In this document: positions 21,337-35,300 of the stretch, piece by piece
Layout: each line of letters starts with the position of its first letter
Numbering within the stretch: the first letter of the stretch is position 1
Origin: Rhabdophis nuchalis
Lineage: Eukaryota > Chordata > Lepidosauria > Squamata > Natricidae
Length of the DNA stretch: 64,000 bases
NCBI GenBank assembly: GCA_039707465.1
Contig: CM077647.1
Coordinates: 42,779,110-42,843,109, forward strand
Direction of reading: 5' to 3'
Translations under genes and position numbers: made by a program
The notes under the pieces: model-generated
Told to the model about the DNA's origin: nothing
Database searches by the model: none
Seen by the model: the letters and a program-made list of their open reading frames with translations, nothing else

Positions 21337-23295
21337 TTTCTCTTTGAGCCTGTGATGAAGTGCAAAAAAGGACATGGGACAAAACCTTTTTGCTAATGTC
21401 ATAGTGCAGAGTTATTTGCTTGCAAAGCTGTAATGAAAGTGCAAAAGGGCAGTATTTACATCATGATGACATCTATAATTTACAAGTTTGAGAGGCGGGG
21501 AAACAAAAGGAAAAAAATCAGCAGACTTTCTATTTTGAACAGTTTTTGTAGTTTTGGTTTATTACTGTTCCTGTGCTGAACAACTAAAACTAGAAACAAT
21601 ATGCCCAATTTCATATCATACTAAGACATAAAGCGGTTTGCTTAGGTTTGCCTGTGTTATATGTACTTAGCAAATTGTGGTTTATTCAGTAAACCATACT
21701 TGAGAAAGTAGGAGGAAATGTGACAATATTATATGAATCGAGCCTATAAGATGCAGAGTATGGAAGCAGGTCAAGTTATTGTTTCTAAGAGCCATGTTAG
21801 CCTTAACCAATGTTTTGTATTGAATCAAAACAAAGCTGTAGTTTGTCTCTTTTATGCTTTGGAAATTCATTTATGTTTCTCAAAGGCCAGTCTAATGACA
21901 GCTTGAAACAGTGATAAATGTAGCGGCTAATCACTTGCTTTACAGCATACCAAGAATAGAGAAGAAACTGTATTCAAATTGCTCTGAGAGGCTAGAACTG
22001 CTTCAAAGAAGAAAGGATTGGGCAATGAGGAGCTGCATATAAAGCAAAAAAGGTGGGGGAAACGCTGGGGTTTTCAGAGTGGTTTTGAAAGACCAGAGTC
22101 CCAGAGCACCACCCTAGATAAACACAGGAGGTGAGACAGGAATTTGTTTAGAGCAGTGCTGTGAAAGAGTTTTCTGTGAAGCTTTGAAGTGCCTCAATTC
22201 ACATTGATGGGAATGGGAGTTCACACTTTTCCTGTCCTCCCCATGATAGTTTTAAGTGAATCAGGGATTTTCCTTCCAAGGAACCTCAGGGTGCAGACAA
22301 TGCATCTGTTTTGAGCTATCTTTGTAGAACAAAAGAACCTGGAAAACTTACTGCTGTGTTGAAAGAACAGTTTGAGTTCAGGAGATGAAGAGAGCAAAGT
22401 CCACTCTCTAAAACAATGCAACTCTCCCTCCCCACTGTTCTTTCTATCTTGTTTGTTTTCCATCAAACTTGCTTTTGATTTAATGCAATGGCATATCTTT
22501 ACATGCAAATTGTATCTTTTAAAGGTTTTTTTCTTCTGCAAAATTTTTCTTTCACTGCTTAAAAATTTAGACATGATCCTGCACATTAAGAATATTATCT
22601 GGTATGAAATATTTAGCTGTAATGTTTAATTGTTCATTTCACAATCCTAGCTGTGCTTATTCATAAGAAAATTTAGTTTTATTCAGTTGCATTTACCACT
22701 AGTAAGCATTCAGCAGATTGCCCCCTTGTTAAACAAATATTTTCTGGAAGAGATTAACTTTTTTTGTTTTTTTTGCGAAATTGTGACAATCTCCATTGTA
22801 TTCTTTATCTGCAAAAAGCAAACAACAGTAATATTTTCTCTTTAAACAATCCTGGGTAGCAGTAAACTGTAAGTGACAAGTTTTGTTTCTGGGGTTTTTG
22901 TCTGTTAAAACAGACATTATTGAGTGAGACTCAGTATTGTGATCAAATAAATCACACTTAAGATCATGACCTACTTTATGATATTAAGCAAATTTCTTCA
23001 AATTATTGATTAGGTAAGATCATTGGAACTGATCAACAAATACACCCTTTTAAAGCTCTTTTAGCTATCCATTTAATTGTTTGAATTAAAATCATGGTAG
23101 TTATAATCTCTTAAAAGCAATTATCCACATGAATGCTTATGTTATTTCTCCAATCATTTACCTACCAGATTTATTGCTACATCTTTCTAGGCTATATGTC
23201 TGATTGAAATACTCTTAGGAAAGGTACACTCCAGATCTCTTCAATGAAACAATGCCACTTTGTGAGACCCAGGAAATGCAACTTCAAGGAAGTGA
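21337..23295. other. AT-rich DNA, nothing recognised
   Basis: No gene or classifiable repeat found. Short open frames here are isolated and low in complexity. Confidence 0.4.
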
Positions 23296-23299
23296 CCTC

Positions 23300-23622
23300 T
23301 ATTTTATGGATTGACCTTTGTCCTGACCTATGATTGGCCCTGACCCTTCTGGCCTTTATTTTATCAGGAATTAGCTTTTCTTCTAAAATGTTTGGTCAGG
23401 ATATGCTGGAGTCCAAAATACATGATGGTATATTTTCTGTTCAGACCATCATTTTGTTATTCTTAATTGGTTTCGGCATTGTAAGTTTGTTTATTCTGTT
23501 TATTTCTCTATTGTGCTTTTATTTATTCTTTTTATTTGGTTCTATTAAATTGCTTGTAAATCACTCAGTCACTTTAGTTGAGTTGGATAAAAATACAAAT
23601 AGTTTAAATAAATAGTTTTTGA
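23300..23622 (+). mobile_element. probable decayed LINE 3' end
   Basis: The end reads GCTTGTAAATCACTCAGTCAC, then GTTGGATAAAAATACAAATA and AATAAATAG. This layout resembles the 3' ends of squamate LINE-derived repeats (CGCCCAGAGTC … TATAAATAAATA). The hydrophobic open frame 23334-23615 is probably chance. Confidence 0.4.
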
Positions 23623-25723
23623 AGTGATATTGATTCATCATTTTAATCCTATCACTTAATTGGCTACATACCACATGCTAATTCATAAGTTTTTAAAACA
23701 ATGTTTTGTTCAAAAGAGCCCCACATGTAACACCTGAAGTCAAAAGCAACTAAATCACATTATGGCTTAATACATAAACAAGGAGAAAAGCCCACACTTA
23801 TTTATACTAAGAATGTTCCAAGGTCAAGTAATGAAACATCTCAAAGCAAACTACAAAGCGCAGAGAGCATCAAAGCCCCCACATAAATCCAGATCCATTT
23901 CTTGGAATAATACTGCAACCCAATGCCATTACAATAAAGAAGGTTTTGTGTGTGAAAACTTTTGGAAAAAAATTTCAACCAGTTTGAATTATAGCACTCG
24001 TGAGTTTGGAAAATACTGTTGTGACCCTACATCTCCTGTGATTCCAGATTGGCATAAGATGAGATGGAAGTGTTTAGAATGAATAATAACAGTAATTAAT
24101 AAAATACATCTGAAGGAATGTTCTTTCAGTATGAAATGTAAAACAGCTCCATTTGTATGCATTCTACTTTCCCTTATATATCACATTCCAATTTAATCTA
24201 GAGTCAAGGTGAGATCAATTGATTGCAATGGATATAACAAATTCCATGTGACTTTGAGGAATGTTGTACAGGTGGGACATTTTTTATTTGTTTTTTATTC
24301 CTTTATTTTGCTTTTTAATTGGTTTCAATCTATGTATTCAGGGACAATATATAGTCTTGAATGAAACTTACACGAGGGAAAGATGAAAGGAAAAAACAGA
24401 CATAATATTTGTATTAAATAAATATTTATAGAACGCTGTATACTTTTTATTAATCTTTTTTTCTGTTTTTTATTTTCAACTTTTAAAAAATTATGCATTT
24501 TTTTCTTTGATAATGTATGCATGCCTATTATAATTATGTATATGCTTTATTCCTTTTTTCTGTATTTTAAAACCAATAAAAATTAAAAAGAAGAAAATGA
24601 ATGGGTAGGATAGAATAGAGACATTCTAGGTTGTGCCCTTTTTTCAAAATTAAATAGATCAATAGGTTTGGTTAAAATAATGTATGCTTCCCTTCTAAAA
24701 TATCCAATGAAATGGATCATTTTCCTCAATAAATAATCAGGTATTTTTTTACTCAGTTCTGTTTAATTAATGTTAGCACATGTAGAGAACTGATCCCTCT
24801 TTAGATAATATTTATGCAATATTGAAAATTCAAATGGTTCACAAACTTAAGTCCAATTTTGCATATTATATATTACTGTACATATACATACATTATGTAC
24901 ATATTTTATGACCATCTAAGAATAGAAGCTTAGAATTCATTAGGTTAGAAGGGAAGTTACTTTTTAAAGTACAGGCTCATTTGAAGACTATGCAAAAAGA
25001 TGACAAGATTGCCCTCTTTTTGTGTTGCTTGTTTGCCTCCTTAAATTTCACTTTCTCTATTATTATCTTGGAACTTTTTCAGTTCTTGCAAACATCATTT
25101 TCTTGGGACTTAGACGTGGGTTAAATTGTTTTTAATTATTAAAGTGAATTGTACAGTATGTTGCAATATTCTATGTTGGAACCAGGAACAGGTGGCATTT
25201 CAATATTATCACGTCAATAGGATGGTGTGAAGTCAGCTTTCTGTCTCTGCATAGGAACCCAATACAACCCAAGGAAGCCATACATCTTTTCCATTATTGA
25301 ATTTGCCCTGAATTAGCATTAAAATGTAGGACAGGGGCACATTTCTATATAAAGAAGAGAAGCTGAGCATAGTCTAAGCTGGAGAATGGGAGTGGAGAGG
25401 CGGTGATTAAACCTAAAATGCATTGTATAGGAAGAACTCTGATAAATCAGAACAAATGCCAACCTAAACCAGTATTCTGTGTCCTGCAGAAGCACTTGAG
25501 AAGCAGCAAATGATATAACTACATCTGTCATAAGACTTTTCCACTCTTACACCCAATTGCAGCACAAATATATTATAGCAATCTTTTTTTCCTGTTATGT
25601 ATTCACTATGTTGCCTTCAACTAGCCCTCAGCCCATGACTGAGATAGTTGAAGTTATTCTTACTGGTGTTTAAATGATATTTTCACTCTTATTCTGACAC
25701 TGGCTACATAATAGAAAGATTCG
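23623..25723. other. AT-rich DNA, no gene recognised
   Basis: Nothing convincing on either strand. A sequence ending AAAACCAATAAAAATTAAAAAG at about 24590 could be a LINE tail, but no coding remnant supports this. Confidence 0.4.
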
Positions 25724-25737
25724 GTAGATAGATACAG

Positions 25738-25834
<97 letters not shown>

Positions 25835-25840
25835 GATAGA
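25724..25840. repeat. (GATA)n microsatellite, Bkm-type
   Basis: About 27 GATA units (ATAG register), with one GATACAGTAGATA interruption at the left. GATA repeats define the Bkm satellite first isolated from a snake; one array alone does not indicate a sex chromosome. Confidence 0.97.
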
Positions 25841-26439
25841 TGTGTCTGTAAGAATGAAATGCTATTCAGCATACATTTCCAGATTCATTTGAAAATTTTT
25901 AGAGTATATATAAACCATTGGTAATAAAAATGATATGAGGAACAGCAAACTGAATTCTAAGCTGGGACACTGATCACTGGCATATTCTCACCCTGCTATC
26001 AACCCTTTTGCTTTCAAATAGCTATTGCCCCTGTATATGAATGATGGACTACTGCCAAAATCAAAGAGGGTATCAACAGTGTGAAATAATTTTTTTTGAC
26101 AATTCTTTGTTTCCTATTCATATATTTAAAATGGACATTTTCAAGTGTTTAACCAATTACCTTGTTTTCCAGCTTGATGACGTTTAAAACCACATTTCCT
26201 TCCCCATTACATTTGACATAGCAACTTACGTGCAAAGGTTTTCCTGGTGGAAGTGAACGCTCTTTGAGCAGCTCTTTTACAGCTCAGCAAACCACACCTT
26301 GGTGGAAGATAAACAGAACAGTTTATTATCTACTTGCGTGTACTGTACTTTGGCTCTTTATGTCAAGTTTCGCCTCAAACTCATATTTTGCGTTGTAAGT
26401 AGAACACCATAGAACAGGTATGAAACTATCAAACAACAG

Positions 26440-26440
<1 letters not shown>

Positions 26441-26477
<37 letters not shown>
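26441..26477. repeat. (GA)n microsatellite
   Basis: Nearly pure GA dinucleotides, about 18 units. Confidence 0.95.
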
Positions 26478-26481
<4 letters not shown>

Positions 26482-26689
26482 CAACTATAATGAGGTAATC
26501 TGCTAAATGTTCTGACCATACGTAACTTCAAAGGGATGCTGGAAAGTTGAAAAGACATGATTGATTCTAAAGTATTTATATATTCAAAACTTTTCTGCAC
26601 TGATTGTTTACAACATGAATAGACAACTTTTTAATACTGGAAGCTGCATTTAAAATGTGTCACATATCTCAGAAATGATGCAAAATGAA

Positions 26690-27565
26690 CATATCTGTAA
26701 CAAATAAGGGTAAGACTGGAATGGTCAACAGTGTAATACAGCTGCAAAGAAGATCAACATCTTAATAGGATCAAGAGGCACACAAAGTTCAGATCAAAAG
26801 AAGTAATTATTCTTGTATACTTTGCCATAGTCAGACCTTGCACGGAATATTGTGTTTAATTCACACCCTAGTTTAGTAACAGGAATATACTGGGTGAAGT
26901 CCAATAAAGGACTAATAAGATAAAAACCAAAACCTACAAGGATTAATTTAAAAAATGTCTAGATATATTCAGCTTGCAGAAGAGAATGGTTAGAGGGCAC
27001 ATGATAGCTGCTTTGAATGCATGAGTAGCAGTCACACTGTAGAAGTTTTAGACTTATTCTCATTTGCGGGCTCACTTTTTCCAGAGAATAAGTATCAGCA
27101 TTTTATTGTAGTCCAAACAAGTAAAACAAAATTATGAATGCTAATACTATTTTTACAGAAACTTGCAAGTTTGAATTTGGCTTCGCCTCCCCTTGTTACC
27201 TTTAACCTATCAGAATTAGGAAGGGCCAAGCCTAAGACATTTTCTCAAATTACATTTCTGTTTTGGATTCAAGATTTCTCTTATCTGACTATTGTCTGTG
27301 GTGCTTCCTCCTGGTTATTCTCACAGCTAATTACAAAATACGACTAGAACTAATGCAATGAATTTCAAGAATGTAAATACAAAATTATTTAAGAGGAATT
27401 TATTGAGAGTAAAAAGTTGTTACTCAGTGGAATAGGTTACTACATGGAGTGGTTTCTTCTTTTTTGCTGGAGATTTTCAAACAAAGGATGGATAGTATTG
27501 AATCTACAGTGTACAGGAGATTGCATTTGATGACATCTTAAGTTCTTCCAAATCTATAATTCAAT
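26690..27565 (+). mobile_element. CR1 LINE fragment, highly decayed
   Basis: The blocks GGTCAACAGTGTAATACAGC, TAGTCAGACCTTGCACGGAATA (CR1 VRPxLEY region) and CAGAAGAGAATGGTTAGAGG follow in CR1 order. They end with a 3' UTR-like GGAGATTGCATTTGATGACA near 27510. About 27110-27350 has no match to CR1 that I can see and may be inserted or diverged sequence. No open frame survives. Confidence 0.65.
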
Positions 27566-29265
27566 AATTTTAATATTTTTCCTTTTAAAAGTTTATAACT
27601 TTATTTGTTTATTTGGTTTTTGATTTATACATTTTATTTCCATCAGAAATATGAGATGGCACATAGCACTTTGTCCTCTAATTTCTCCATAGTTATAAAT
27701 CTTTAAAATAGATGTGTAACTGTGAGAAGCAATGACAGCTCCAAAGTCCTCCTGTGAACCTCTATAGCTACAGATGGACTTGAAAGAGAAACTCTCCAAA
27801 GCCTGGACCAAAAATTAAACCATTAACCATTTTCTTAGGGATTATGCTACAACTGCCATGCATTCCCTACAAGAAATGGAATGTTGAAAATTATACTGAT
27901 TAATTTGGGGAAACCACAAAACTGAATTTGGAGATGGTTTTGAGGTCTGCTTTTAAAAACTTCATGGGTGCAAATTGCTCATTCTGGTTTTAGAAAAGAT
28001 TAAATATAAATGTTTACTTTGATCGACATCAATAGCTTTAAGCCATAGAACATTTTCTAATAAATAGGTGCATATTTTCTTTCTTTCTGCAAAACCCAAT
28101 TTTTTTCATGTTTCTAACCATTAAGAATTCAGTGAATGAATTTGGAATCCATCATCATCCAACCTATTTTAAGATACTGATTACTCAGAAGGATCAAATT
28201 AATAATGCAATAACAATGTTCTCTTTTGGTGCTGCTAAAAACATTGGCTATTCCTGAAAACTGCATCAGTTCAGAAGATGTTCAAACAGTGGTGAAAGGA
28301 GGGCTGCATTCACTCAGGTACTATATTGAGCACTATGTACTAATTGATGGATGGTAAGTGTGGAGGGAGGCAAAAGTAGGTTTGGACAATATGCATGCTT
28401 TTCCCCCTTCTAGCATTCTTCCCTCCCCCTCCAACTCTTAACTAGACAAGATTATCTTTTGTTACCTTGCTCAAAGTCTGCTCTTATATTTTCAAAGGAT
28501 TTTATACTTCAGCCAATGGTGGTATCTTGCTCGAGGACAATAGATTTGCATTACAATAGCAGGACAATCCATTGAGATAACTTATACTGGTCTAGCTTGT
28601 GTACCTGGTTTTTAATGGAGTTACTGCATTTTACAAAAGCAGTAATATTTGGTGTGAATGGACACACATGCAAAACTTCTGCTCTCAGTAAATCCTATTA
28701 AACTCCCACTAAGAAAATGAAAATGCAAATTTGGGGTAAAGATTAGAAATTTGTATCCTTTCAACCAATGTATTTAATGTTTCTTCTTTGAATATAATGG
28801 TATTTGCACGTTTTTTTGCTACCTATCAAAAGTATTCATGATTCCATAAATAATACTATTTCTTTCACACTTTGAATTGATTTGTCTAATACAGTATGCT
28901 TGTATACCTTCTCCATAACATGTGCCTAATAGTGATTATAATATTTTATAATGTCATATGATATGAAGTTATACAGATGTTTTTACAATAAGATGAATGA
29001 TGCTCATTTGTGGCTTGTGACAGTCAGATATTTATCTACTGTCACTCTGTATAACATTTTGCAGTTAAGAATACAGGTGTTCCCTTCCCTGAGCAGTTGT
29101 TCCTCTCAAAATGGAAATAGAAGAAATAAGTTTAGTTTGAGTAATAAATTAACATTAGACTGAATTTAGGCTTGATGAATTTATAGCTTAGTGGCTGAAT
29201 TCATATATGATTTATCCAATTATCTGGGTTTACACAAAGTAGCCAAAGACAATGAATGGCCATAC
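27566..29265. other. AT-rich DNA, nothing recognised
   Basis: No supported gene or repeat. Confidence 0.4.
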
Positions 29266-29267
29266 TG

Positions 29268-30115
29268 GTGAGTGTGTAGACAAAAAATGGTAAGATAACA
29301 ATTATCCACTCTAGATGAGCTCATATCACTAGGACTAGAAGGATTATATCCCGGAGTTCTGAAGAAACTGGCAGAAATAGTTTCAGAATATTAAGCCATA
29401 TCTTTCACAGATCTTGGCGCACTGAGGAAATACAAGAGGTGTGGAAAAGAGCTGATGTGGCTCCTCAAAAAATGAAAAAAATAAATCTAGGAAACTACAG
29501 ATCAATCAGCCTGACATCAATATCTGGGAAGACTCTGGAAAATTTAATCAAGCAATAGATCTGCATATCCTTAGAAATAAGTGAGCCAACATGGGTTTGT
29601 CAAAAACAGATCATGCCAGATAAATGTTATTAAATTATTGGACAAAATGACTAATTTAATATATCAGCAAAACGCTCTAGACATAGTATATTTGGGATTA
29701 TGTAAGGCCTTTGACAAAGTAGACTGCAGCCTACTTTTTGGTAAGACACAAAAATGCAGGATAGACAGCATCACTACCAATGTTTTCATAACTGCTTTAC
29801 CAACCACATTCAACATGTAGACCTCAATAGAACTACATCTATATGGAGGGAAATGTGTCCTGGGATATTCCAAGGTTCTTCAATATCTTCATAAACAATT
29901 TAGATGAGGGATAAAAAGAGAATTCATCAAATTTGCAGACAGCACTAAGTTAGGGGGGAAATCTAATATTTTAGAAGATAGGCCCAAGCTCCAGAAGGAT
30001 TTTGACAGACTGGAACACTGTGCACTATCCAACAAAATGCAAATTGGTGGTGAGAAAAGTAAGGTTTTACACTTAGGTAAGAGAAACCAAAAGTACAAGT
30101 ATCTGGCTAAACAGA
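29268..30115 (+). pseudogene. CR1 reverse transcriptase fragment, decayed
   Basis: Six CR1 RT blocks in order can be read with frame changes: NYRSISLTSISGKTLEN (about 29490), QHGFVKNRSCQINVIKLLDK (29590), VYLGLCKAFDKVDC (motif A, 29690), INNLDEG (29900), ADSTKLGG-like (the ADD motif region, 29935), and KSKVLHLGKRNQK (30055). Motif A still has its catalytic Asp, but stops after LEN and in motif C destroy the frame. The finger and thumb ends are missing. Confidence 0.82.
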
Positions 30116-31910
30116 AGTAACTGAAAGTAGTATAGTAGTACAGCAGTAAGTAAGCAGTAAGAGTCCAGCTCTAGGAGTCCAGTGACAATCACTTAAGTGT
30201 GAGCTATCAGTGTGCTCCAGCTGATTGTGGGTTTACCAGTCTTCTGGAAGAGCATCAAACCTGCCCTCCAAAGTAGCATTGGGAAGTGGTTGATGAGCTA
30301 GAGATACATGAAAAGAAATGGGAGTTGGGAAGATTGTCTGATGTACCAGCGAGCTCCATCCCACCTCATCAGCACCTTTCTGCATTTCATCAATTTATCA
30401 ACTATTTTTTGGCACTGGATTAATTGACACTCTTCTTGAAGAATGGTAGAACAGTGTTTGGAAAAAGCAGAGCAATTGTGCAAGCTCTGGGGTGGCAACT
30501 TGTCACTTATGTTTCTTGAAAGATATTCATCCAGGCACTCATGTTGATTGGGGTGATTGGTTCTCATTGTGATAAGAAAGTCAGCAGTCATTTCAAAACA
30601 ATTTTATGTATGCTACCCACTGTCACTTGTTGAAATTAACATCAAAATTAATTAATTCAATGAGTGGGTGCAGGATTGAGTTGTCTTCAAAAGAGGTGAT
30701 CATCCTCTCCTTTGTATCTAATAGAGTGCAAGGGGTGGTGGAATGGGGCTGCAGGTGTTTGGGAAGATCTAACTACTGATTTCATGTCTGGAAATAAAAA
30801 TATCCACCAGAATGCTTTTATTGTCACTCTAACCTTTTATTCTAATAAATTCTCCTCATCTCACTTCAGCGAGACTCATTAATATTTTTGTTGTTAAAGA
30901 GGTTTGACACCAAGCACATAACACATTAAGAACAGCAATTGGGGCTGGCTTGTCCTTCTTCTCACTCTCTTATAAGTAAATGATGTAGGAGAGGAAGGAA
31001 CAGAGCCAGGGAAGTCCATCAACTGCTATCTTTAAATGGTTGATCATTAAAGATGTGAAGGTCACTAGTTGCCAGTTCATCACTCATGGGGCAACAATGA
31101 TTCTATTTTCCTCTGATTCAAAATTTGAAAATTCCACATTAATGCACCACTGAGATTATGCTCTTTCTCATCCCCTCTACTTTTTTGCTGCTGCAGCTCA
31201 GCTTAAGACACAATCCTGTGAAGCTCAAGCAAATAGGGTCAACTCGGTCCTTTTCTGGACATAATTGACAAGTCATTCAAATGAGTGCCTGCCTTTTTTT
31301 CCCTACCTGAAAAAGCAGGAATTGAGACAAGATTCTTTTATTGTTATGCTATACTATTTAACAATCATTCCATGGTTTCTTTGAAAAGGAAACTTTTTAT
31401 TTTCTTAGCTAGGTTGGGTTTCCTGCACAACAGCTAACAGGCCTCCTGTGATGATGACCTAATCATTTGCCTTGGAAATGTTCCCATCTGAAATACACTT
31501 AAAAAAATAGGCTTTCTGCTTCCTAGAATGCAATGTTCTGTGTATGTTTCCAGTTTGATCATCAACCAATTAGGTCATTTAAAGTTTCATGTCATTAATG
31601 ACTACTTAATGTTGGAAAGGCTAGCTAGAAGGAAGATTTAATAATACTGGTGTTTTAATTCAATATAACATTTCCTGTTCCTGTTATATTTTTTATTATT
31701 CTAAATTACAAAAAGTAATCATTTTTTAAAATAATGAACAGCATCTTATTGGGAATTTTGTGTAACTCTACTCATATCCAGCTAAAAGTCTTGTGAAATC
31801 TAATAGCAATTTCTCACACAAAATGGGCATAAGTTCAGGCATTTTTAGTGCTGCTGGGTGCTAGTTTGCAACTTATTACTTATGAGGAGTGAAGGTCACA
31901 ATAAGTAGAG
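30116..31910. other. no gene recognised; 97-codon minus-strand frame of unknown origin
   Basis: A minus-strand open frame at 30591-30298 (MTADFLITMRTNHPNQHE…) is unusually long for this AT-rich context. It shows no family I know and no neighbours in frame. I take it as a chance frame or a decayed element. The rest of the interval shows nothing. Confidence 0.3.
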
Positions 31911-31914
31911 CTGG

Positions 31915-32310
31915 GTCAGAATATAAGCCTTGTAATATGATTGCCTGGATTCAGAAGAACCAGTAGCTAATGTTATCGTTGCTTTGGAGAACCTCCAAAT
32001 CCCATCCCTGGATGCCCTTCCCTTTCCAGGAGTCTCCATGTGGCTGATTTTGGATGCAAGGTAAGTGCAGGGCCTGTACGGAGGCTCAGGGAGGGGAAAA
32101 TACAGGCCTCCTGCAACTTCCGCCTCTGAAGGGCAGTTTTCACCCTCCCAGAGACTCGAGGAAAGCTTCCAGAGCCTAGAGAACATGAAAATCCCCCCTC
32201 CACCCGCCGTGGTGCAGGAGGCTGACTAGGTCATATCCACCATGGCTGTGTCCACCCAGCAACAGGGCAAAGAACCTGTTGATGAAATTTTTGAAGCCCA
32301 CCCCTGAATA
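31915..32310. mobile_element. probable non-autonomous DNA element, decayed
   Basis: The left edge GGATTCAGAAGAACCAGTAG and right edge GAAGCCCACCCCTG resemble the ends of the AGAACCGGTAGTAA repeat family split at 36.3-38.7 kb. The centre is GC-richer than its surroundings. No clean target duplication is seen. Confidence 0.45.
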
Positions 32311-35300
32311 TGATGGGAGAGTACTTAGAAGCTCTCAGAGTCTCAATGTACATATTTTCATTGAATGTCCTGCTCAGTGATGATCTGATGTTGAAATTAA
32401 TAGCATGGTGCGTATGGGAATGAGTCTGAGGGCCTCTCTGGGAGTAGAAGCTGTCTGCTTGGAAATGGGACAGATCATTTCATTAAGTGCATCTAGATAA
32501 AAACTCTACAGGTTGCTCATAAAGCTCCCAGTGCAATACTGAACATATAATTTCAAAGTCCTATGGAATGAATGAATCATAAAAAATATATTTCCATCAG
32601 TGGAGGAAAGAAGATTAAGACAATATAGCAAAAACATACATATACAATTAATTCTAAATGTGGTACTAAGATATACTTCCTCCTGACAATTCCACTTAGA
32701 ACTAAGTGTGGGGTTTCTGTAAATGCCATTATTGTTGAAGTTCTTGCTGGTTTTGCGAGAAATAATTCCTACTGGTGGTTTTGCGAGAAATAATTCCTAC
32801 TGGTGGTAAAACTTCAATTTAATGGGCCTCATTATAGCGGATTTTGAATACAATGGAGATCCCCCCCCCCCCTATTCAGATCTAATAGAAGTTTTCTTTT
32901 TAGGAAGTAGGTGGGTGGGCTGATCATGTCAATAGTGCAAGGTTTACCTCCCCCACTGTTTCTTTGCTGATGTGCAAATAAGGAAACACTAAAGTTCAGT
33001 ACGTGGCAAACCGGCACAGAGGGTCATAATGCATAATTGGACCTTGAGCCCTTTCCAACAAAACATTGCCTGAGAACCATCACTAGTGATCTTTGTTTAT
33101 TTAACCACAGATTGATTTGAGCAGTTTATTTGCCAAAAGACAGATAAAAGATTCTAGTATGCAGCTTCCAGCATCAAAGGACCAGAACTAGGACAACTTA
33201 TCTGAGCTGGAGAAATTGTGTCTCTTTGGAGGAAGCTACATCTGTCCACAATTTCAGTCTGCAGCATCTAATCATTCATAGTACATCTCTGACTATGAAC
33301 TATGTGACAGGATTTGAAATATATCCCTGTCCTGAAACTAAAACTGAGCTGTGACTCAGCAAGAACTAGACAAGAAGCAGCATTAACCAGAGCAGTTTTA
33401 AGGTCATACAAAATCCGTGGGGTAAAGGTTTTAAATGACCAGTCTGACTCAAGTCTTGTCTCTGCTGATATCAGTTGCAAGAAAAATGTACATATGTGCA
33501 CATAGAGATGAACCCAATCAGCACATAGAAAATGATTCCCAACAAATGGCATTATTACTGAAACTAAAAAGCTTAATCCCAAATGCCTTTAATCTCCACT
33601 CCCCCCCCCCCAAAGGGAAAGCTTTGCAAACAAGGCTGTTCCTTAGTCATTATAATGAAATAATTTAATTGGAAAAATGCTATGATTGTCAGTTTACAAC
33701 ACAATTACATTTTTAAAGCATTGTATGTATGTCCTAATTTTTATCTGAAAAATATTCTTATTTTATCATTATAGCGAAAACCCAATGTAGTAGATTAGAC
33801 AATGAGAGCAACTGGAAAGTGTCATCGTAGTCAAGTTGGGGACTTGAGCCAGAGTAAAAGGATATCGGAAAAGTTCCAAATGAATTTTCCAGAATAAGCA
33901 AAGCTAATTTTTGCAACTTGGACAGCCTTCAGATGTGTGCACTGTAACTTGAGTCCTGAATTCCCTTGACAGTATGGCAATGCTTGATAGTATGACATTG
34001 CTTGACTGTATGACATTGCTAAGAATTCTGGGAGTTTAACTACTACATCTTACTGAGTACAGTGTAGAGTAGATCCTAAACCCACTGGCTGAGAACCTCT
34101 TCAGTTAGGGCTACTAAAATATTTTGGAAATAAAATATTTCCTTTGCTTTACAGTTAAATCCTAAAACTGGCATGTTTGAGCAACCTGGTGGAACACCTC
34201 TAAAATTGGCTGAAAATACTGTATGAAGTTAGCACCCACCCTTCTCCTAGAATAGTGAAATATTCTAGGAAATATTAAAAAGGTAAAATATTATGTTTCC
34301 CTGGATGAGAAAAGGAAAAACATGTTTTAAAGGCAGAGCAGCTCCTTGCAGCTTCCTACCCTCCCTTCAGATCCAGGGTGAGGGGATTAAGACATGGCCC
34401 TCAGGGTATGATAGGATTAGTCCTCTATCTATCTCACCACATGGCACCTGGGAAGATTACATTATCCATCAAGGCTCAACCATGCCTGGGACTCAGGGCA
34501 GTCTACAGAGTTGCCGCTGCTTGGCCCCATGGGAGTCTGACAACTAATTAGAATGAAAGGTCAACTTCAGAAGCCCAGAGAGGACATAAAACAAGGGCAC
34601 TCTCAGCATCTCTTCTCTTTCCCCCCAGGACCTCAAACCATGTGGTCCTGTCCACCATTAAAAATCATATTTCTAAGCAGTCTCCATGTTTCCAGTGTCT
34701 TTCTTCCCACTTGGAACTGTACCCATCTCTTCCAACAATACCCAGTCAACTATCATAGGAACCTATGATGTTGGGAGAGTGTTTTTATTTTGCTTCTGAT
34801 ATCTAGGTGATCCTTGCTCCATGAAAGGGAGTTCTTGTTAAACCTTATTGCTCAAGAGAAAGTTGCAACAGAGAAATCTGAGGAAAGGCAATTTTGGCTT
34901 CTTTCCCCCCATTATTTTTTATCCAAGATAAAGGTGGCTGAAGCATGTGATCAGCCTGGCTAGGTTTGCTGTGATTACAGGGAAAAGATTGGCTCAATCT
35001 GTTGAAAGAGTGAAAAACAAAGGCTGTGCTGCTGTGAGGCTGAGGAATTTTCTAGTTAATCTTCTGTGTCTGTTGAATGGTAACTCTTCCAAACAACTAA
35101 AATAGTTCAAACCTTGTATAAGACAAAGCTGGTTTTGAGCAATGTTTAACCTTAATGAAAGACCCCAGTCGTTGTGGAGGCAAGATAGCTGAGGACCAGA
35201 TAAAGGGCTGCTCCTAAACAATGCAGCTCTCTGCCTCAGGAAGCAAGGTCTCCTGAAGGTTGATTAGCCAAGCATTCAGTTCAAGGGCAGCGTAAATTTG

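Noticed and set aside
23334..23615. Hydrophobic 93-codon frame as a small membrane protein
   Set aside because: It is T-rich, lies in a LINE-like 3' end, and shows no start context or conservation signal.
30298..30591. 97-codon minus-strand frame as a host exon
   Set aside because: No recognised domain, no convincing splice sites at its edges; kept only as an unknown frame.
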